A stretch of 64,000 nucleotides of DNA from JAJDGF01 sp031549325 (lineage in GTDB: Bacteria; Bacillota; Clostridia; Christensenellales; Aristaeellaceae), in assembly GCA_031549325.1 (NCBI GenBank), contig JAVBQA010000045.1, positions 18,053-82,052 on the forward strand, given 5' to 3'. The stretch's first letter is position 1. Each line of letters begins with the position of its first letter. A program made the translations under genes and the position numbers. This document shows, piece by piece, positions 62,047-64,000 of the stretch. The notes beneath the pieces were generated by a model. The model saw nothing but the letters and a program-made list of their open reading frames with translations. It had not been told where the DNA came from and did no database searches.

Positions 62047-62119
62047 GTGACGAACCTCCAAAACAGCGCTATGGCGGGGAGACAAATGCATCCCCCCGCT
62101 GCCGAAGTAAATCTTATAT

Positions 62120-62149
62120 ATTATACCAGAGCCGGGGCGAATTTCTCAA
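62120..62149 (-). promoter_or_regulatory. promoter of pth-mfd-ygiQ
   Basis: Minus strand TTGAGA (62144-62149), 18 bases, extended -10 TGG-TATAAT (62120-62125). The -35 overlaps the purR stop region. Confidence 0.65.
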
Positions 62150-62961
62150 CAAAACGCGTCCGATGGCTCAATCTTAACAATTCCACGCGACGGATCCACT
62201 TCTTTGAGCACCAGCAACGACAGCGCACTGTCCACGCATTTTTTCTCGGGCTGGGCGGTTGCGATCATCACGGATGAGCCCACCACCTCGGCCTCAAACT
62301 CGTGCATCATGTCCATCATGCCGCGCAGCGTGCCGCCGCCTTTCATGAAATCGTCCACAATCAGCACGCGCTGCCTGGGCGCAACCGACCGGCGCGCGAG
62401 CGCCATGGTCTCGATGCCGCCCGAGCCTGCCACATAGTTGATCTTGACCGCCGGACCCTCGTAGGCGCGGGAATCCCTGCGGGCGATCACCAGCGGAACG
62501 TCCAGCAGACGCGCGGTCATCAGCGCGACCGGAATGCCCTTGGTTTCCATGGTGAGCACCAGGTCGGGCCGCGCGTCATAGTATTGCTGGGCCAGGATCC
62601 GCCCCATCAGCTCGGTGGTGTCGGTCTCTGCGGTGACGTCAGACGTGTACAGAAACCCGCCCGGCAGGATGCGCGCCGGATCCGTGAGCCGCGCAGCCAG
62701 CCGCTTGAGCTCGGTGATCGTCTGTTCCATGGTGATCGTGGCGCGGTAGCGCACGCCGCCCGCCGCGCCCGCAACCGTGACCAGCTCGCCCTGTTCGAAG
62801 CGCTCGAACGACTGGCGCAGAATGTCGATGTCCTCGCTGATGGTGGATTTGGCCGCGCCAAACCGCTCGCAAAACGTGCTCAGCGTGTGGATGCGATTGG
62901 GCGTCGAGGTCAAAAGCCGGGTCATGGCGCCCAGCCGCTCGTTGCGCTTGATTCGTTCCAT
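62146..62961 (-). CDS. purR: purine operon regulator PurR (Bacillus type)
   Basis: A 271-residue regulator with an N-terminal winged helix (RNERLGAMTRLLTSTPNRIHTLSTFCERFGAAKSTISEDI) and a C-terminal phosphoribosyltransferase-like domain whose PRPP loop reads VLIVDDFMKGGGT. In Bacillota it represses purine genes and PRPP relieves repression. GAGGG precedes the ATG. PurBox-like sites flank its own promoter, pointing to autoregulation. The pur biosynthetic genes are not in the window. Confidence 0.96.
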   Translation of the reverse strand: MERIKRNERLGAMTRLLTSTPNRIHTLSTFCERFGAAKSTISEDIDILRQSFERFEQGELVTVAGAAGGVRYRATITMEQTITELKRLAARLTDPARILPGGFLYTSDVTAETDTTELMGRILAQQYYDARPDLVLTMETKGIPVALMTARLLDVPLVIARRDSRAYEGPAVKINYVAGSGGIETMALARRSVAPRQRVLIVDDFMKGGGTLRGMMDMMHEFEAEVVGSSVMIATAQPEKKCVDSALSLLVLKEVDPSRGIVKIEPSDAFC

Positions 62962-62975
62962 GCTCTCAAACCCTC

Positions 62976-62990
62976 AATTTCCGAATAATT
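62976..62990 (+). promoter_or_regulatory. PurBox-like site downstream of the purR promoter
   Basis: AATTTCCGAATAATT fits the A/T-rich CCGAA PurBox pattern (consensus CCGAAC core; here CCGAAT). It lies between the transcription start and the purR start codon. Confidence 0.55.
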
Positions 62991-63004
62991 CTTATTTAAA
63001 GTTA

Positions 63005-63033
63005 ATTATAATTCAGATTTGTGCGCTTCTCAA
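63005..63033 (-). promoter_or_regulatory. promoter of purR
   Basis: Minus strand TTGAGA (63028-63033), 17 bases, TATAAT (63005-63010). Confidence 0.75.
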
Positions 63034-63038
63034 GCATG

Positions 63039-63053
63039 AATGTTCGGTTTTTG
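63039..63053 (-). promoter_or_regulatory. PurBox upstream of the purR promoter
   Basis: On the minus strand the site reads CAAAAACCGAACATT, a near-perfect PurBox with the CCGAAC core. It is inverted relative to the one at 62976, but the 48-base gap is longer than the usual 16-17 between paired PurBoxes. Confidence 0.7.
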
Positions 63054-63105
63054 AAGAAACAAACACAACTTTAACCTGGGTTTGTCCCGGATTGCGCGCG
63101 CGGAC

Positions 63106-63134
63106 TTGATGAACACGCAACCTAGGCGTATAAT
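63106..63134 (+). promoter_or_regulatory. promoter of murC
   Basis: TTGATG (63106-63111), 17 bases, TATAAT (63129-63134). Confidence 0.7.
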
Positions 63135-63219
63135 AGGAAAAGCATATCATGCGAACCAGAAACATACTGTCAAACACGGCGCGGGTCGCTTTTTGCATCC
63201 GCGCAAGTAAGGAGCAAAC

Positions 63220-64000
63220 ATGGCGCATATCAAAGATTATCAGGGCAAGCGCGTGCATTTCATCGGCATCGGCGGTTGCTCCATGTCGGGGTTGGCGCAG
63301 CTGCTGCACAGCCGCGGCTATTTCGTCACCGGATCGGATCGCGATCAGAGCCACAAAACCGACGCGCTGATCAGCCACGGCATCAAGGTGGACATCGGCC
63401 ACAAGGAACATCAAGTGCACGGCGCGGACATTCTGGTCTACACCGCCGCCATCCCCGAGCACAACCCGGAGCGCACCGAGGCCGAGAAACTTGGCATCCC
63501 CGCCCTCGAGCGCGCAACCCTGCTGGGCCAGCTGATGGAGGGGTATCAGAACGCGATCGGGATCTCCGGTACCCATGGCAAGACCACGACCACCGCCATG
63601 ATGGCGCAGGTGTGCGTGGAGTGCGGGCTTGATCCAACTGCGCACTTTGGCGGAGAACTGGACGCGGTTGGCGGCTCCACGATCCAGGGCAGCGAGCAGA
63701 TTTTCGTGGCGGAGGCCTGCGAGTTTGCGGGCAGTTTTTTAAGGTTCCACCCCACCATTTCCGTGATCCTGAACATCGACGAGGATCATCTGGACTTTTA
63801 CAAGGACATCGACCACATCGAGGCGGCCTTTCTGGATTTTGCAAAGCTGACGCCCGAGGACGGCGGATGGTGCGTGAGCTGCGGCGATGATGAGCGCGCA
63901 CTGCGCGTGATGAGGGGGAGCGGCCGCGCCGGGCTGAGCTTCGGCCTTTCAGAGCACAACGATATTCGCGCCGAGCAGATCTCCTATGACGAGCTGGGCC
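63220..64000 (+). CDS. murC: UDP-N-acetylmuramate-L-alanine ligase, 3' end outside window
   Basis: The first 260 codons of MurC. The Rossmann start HFIGIGGCSMSGLAQ, the ATP-binding GISGTHGKTTTTAM, and NIDEDHLDFY are all typical. MurC adds the first amino acid, L-alanine, to UDP-MurNAc in peptidoglycan synthesis. AAGGAG lies 7 bases before ATG. The frame is open to the window edge; about 190 more residues are expected. Confidence 0.96.
   Translation, partial: MAHIKDYQGKRVHFIGIGGCSMSGLAQLLHSRGYFVTGSDRDQSHKTDALISHGIKVDIGHKEHQVHGADILVYTAAIPEHNPERTEAEKLGIPALERATLLGQLMEGYQNAIGISGTHGKTTTTAMMAQVCVECGLDPTAHFGGELDAVGGSTIQGSEQIFVAEACEFAGSFLRFHPTISVILNIDEDHLDFYKDIDHIEAAFLDFAKLTPEDGGWCVSCGDDERALRVMRGSGRAGLSFGLSEHNDIRAEQISYDELG

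Noticed and set aside
62047..62091. Extended pth start at 62091
   Set aside because: The added residues (MHLSPRH...) do not match the Pth N-terminus, and the GGAGG site serves the ATG at 62046.

Overview
The window reads as chromosomal DNA of a GC-rich, anaerobic, endospore-forming Bacillota (class Clostridia). The evidence is a sigma-K gene, spoIIP and a gerA-type germination operon, a complete Rnf ferredoxin:NAD+ complex, desulfoferrodoxin, a T-box on prolyl-tRNA synthetase, RNase J and YlbF, the B. subtilis-type PurR with PurBoxes, and no outer-membrane genes. A placement near Christensenellales-like gut lineages is only a guess. I see no prophage, insertion sequence, integrase, CRISPR array, rRNA or tRNA gene. 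Coding density is very high, with many 4-base ATGA stop/start overlaps and many TTG or GTG starts.

Layout. 0-9.3 kb (+): the end of an RseC-family gene, thioredoxin, a 365-base intergenic stretch with two terminator-like hairpins, RNase J, ylbF, mltG, sigK overlapping an endonuclease IV gene, ppk1 and a divergent DprA/Smf-like gene. 9.3-11.2 kb (-): pyrimidine-nucleoside phosphorylase coupled to a hypoxanthine/uracil-type DNA glycosylase. 11.3-12.5 kb (+): a diacylglycerol-type glycosyltransferase. 12.5-20.5 kb (-): murJ, a DEAD-box helicase, a YjjG-like nucleotidase and a GNAT acetyltransferase; proS behind a T-box; a PlsC-like acyltransferase with spoIIP. 20.5-26 kb (-): rnfCDGEAB from one promoter. 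26-31.9 kb (-): oppBCDFA peptide transporter. 32-34.8 kb (+): ybaB-recR, then a thioredoxin reductase-like gene with an AlkD-like gene.

34.8-38.6 kb (-): an ABC exporter, a CrtO-type acyltransferase and a QxxRW glycosyltransferase form a probable glycolipid cassette. 38.7-42.2 kb (+): a MacA/LolD/MacB-type exporter. 42.3-46.8 kb: a CBS-domain protein, uridine kinase-like protein, an 18-codon leader ORF before a Mef-like MFS pump, and a lone fucose isomerase-family protein. 46.9-51.8 kb (+): a secreted protein of unknown function followed by a three-gene gerA/B/C operon. 51.9-53.3 kb (+): lipid kinase and superoxide reductase. 53.3-57.8 kb (-): an HD-domain protein overlapping a cell-wall amidase, then a TetR regulator and ygiQ. 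57.8-63 kb (-): mfd, pth and purR, with murC divergent and running off the end.

Most of this is core metabolism, envelope, repair and sporulation/germination. The items I consider most worth a second look are the leader ORF with an Arg-Leu-Arg motif before the Mef-like efflux gene (43766-43822), the terminator/Shine-Dalgarno overlap between the unknown secreted protein and the ger operon, the glycosyltransferase/CrtO/ABC cassette, and the RNase J leader region.
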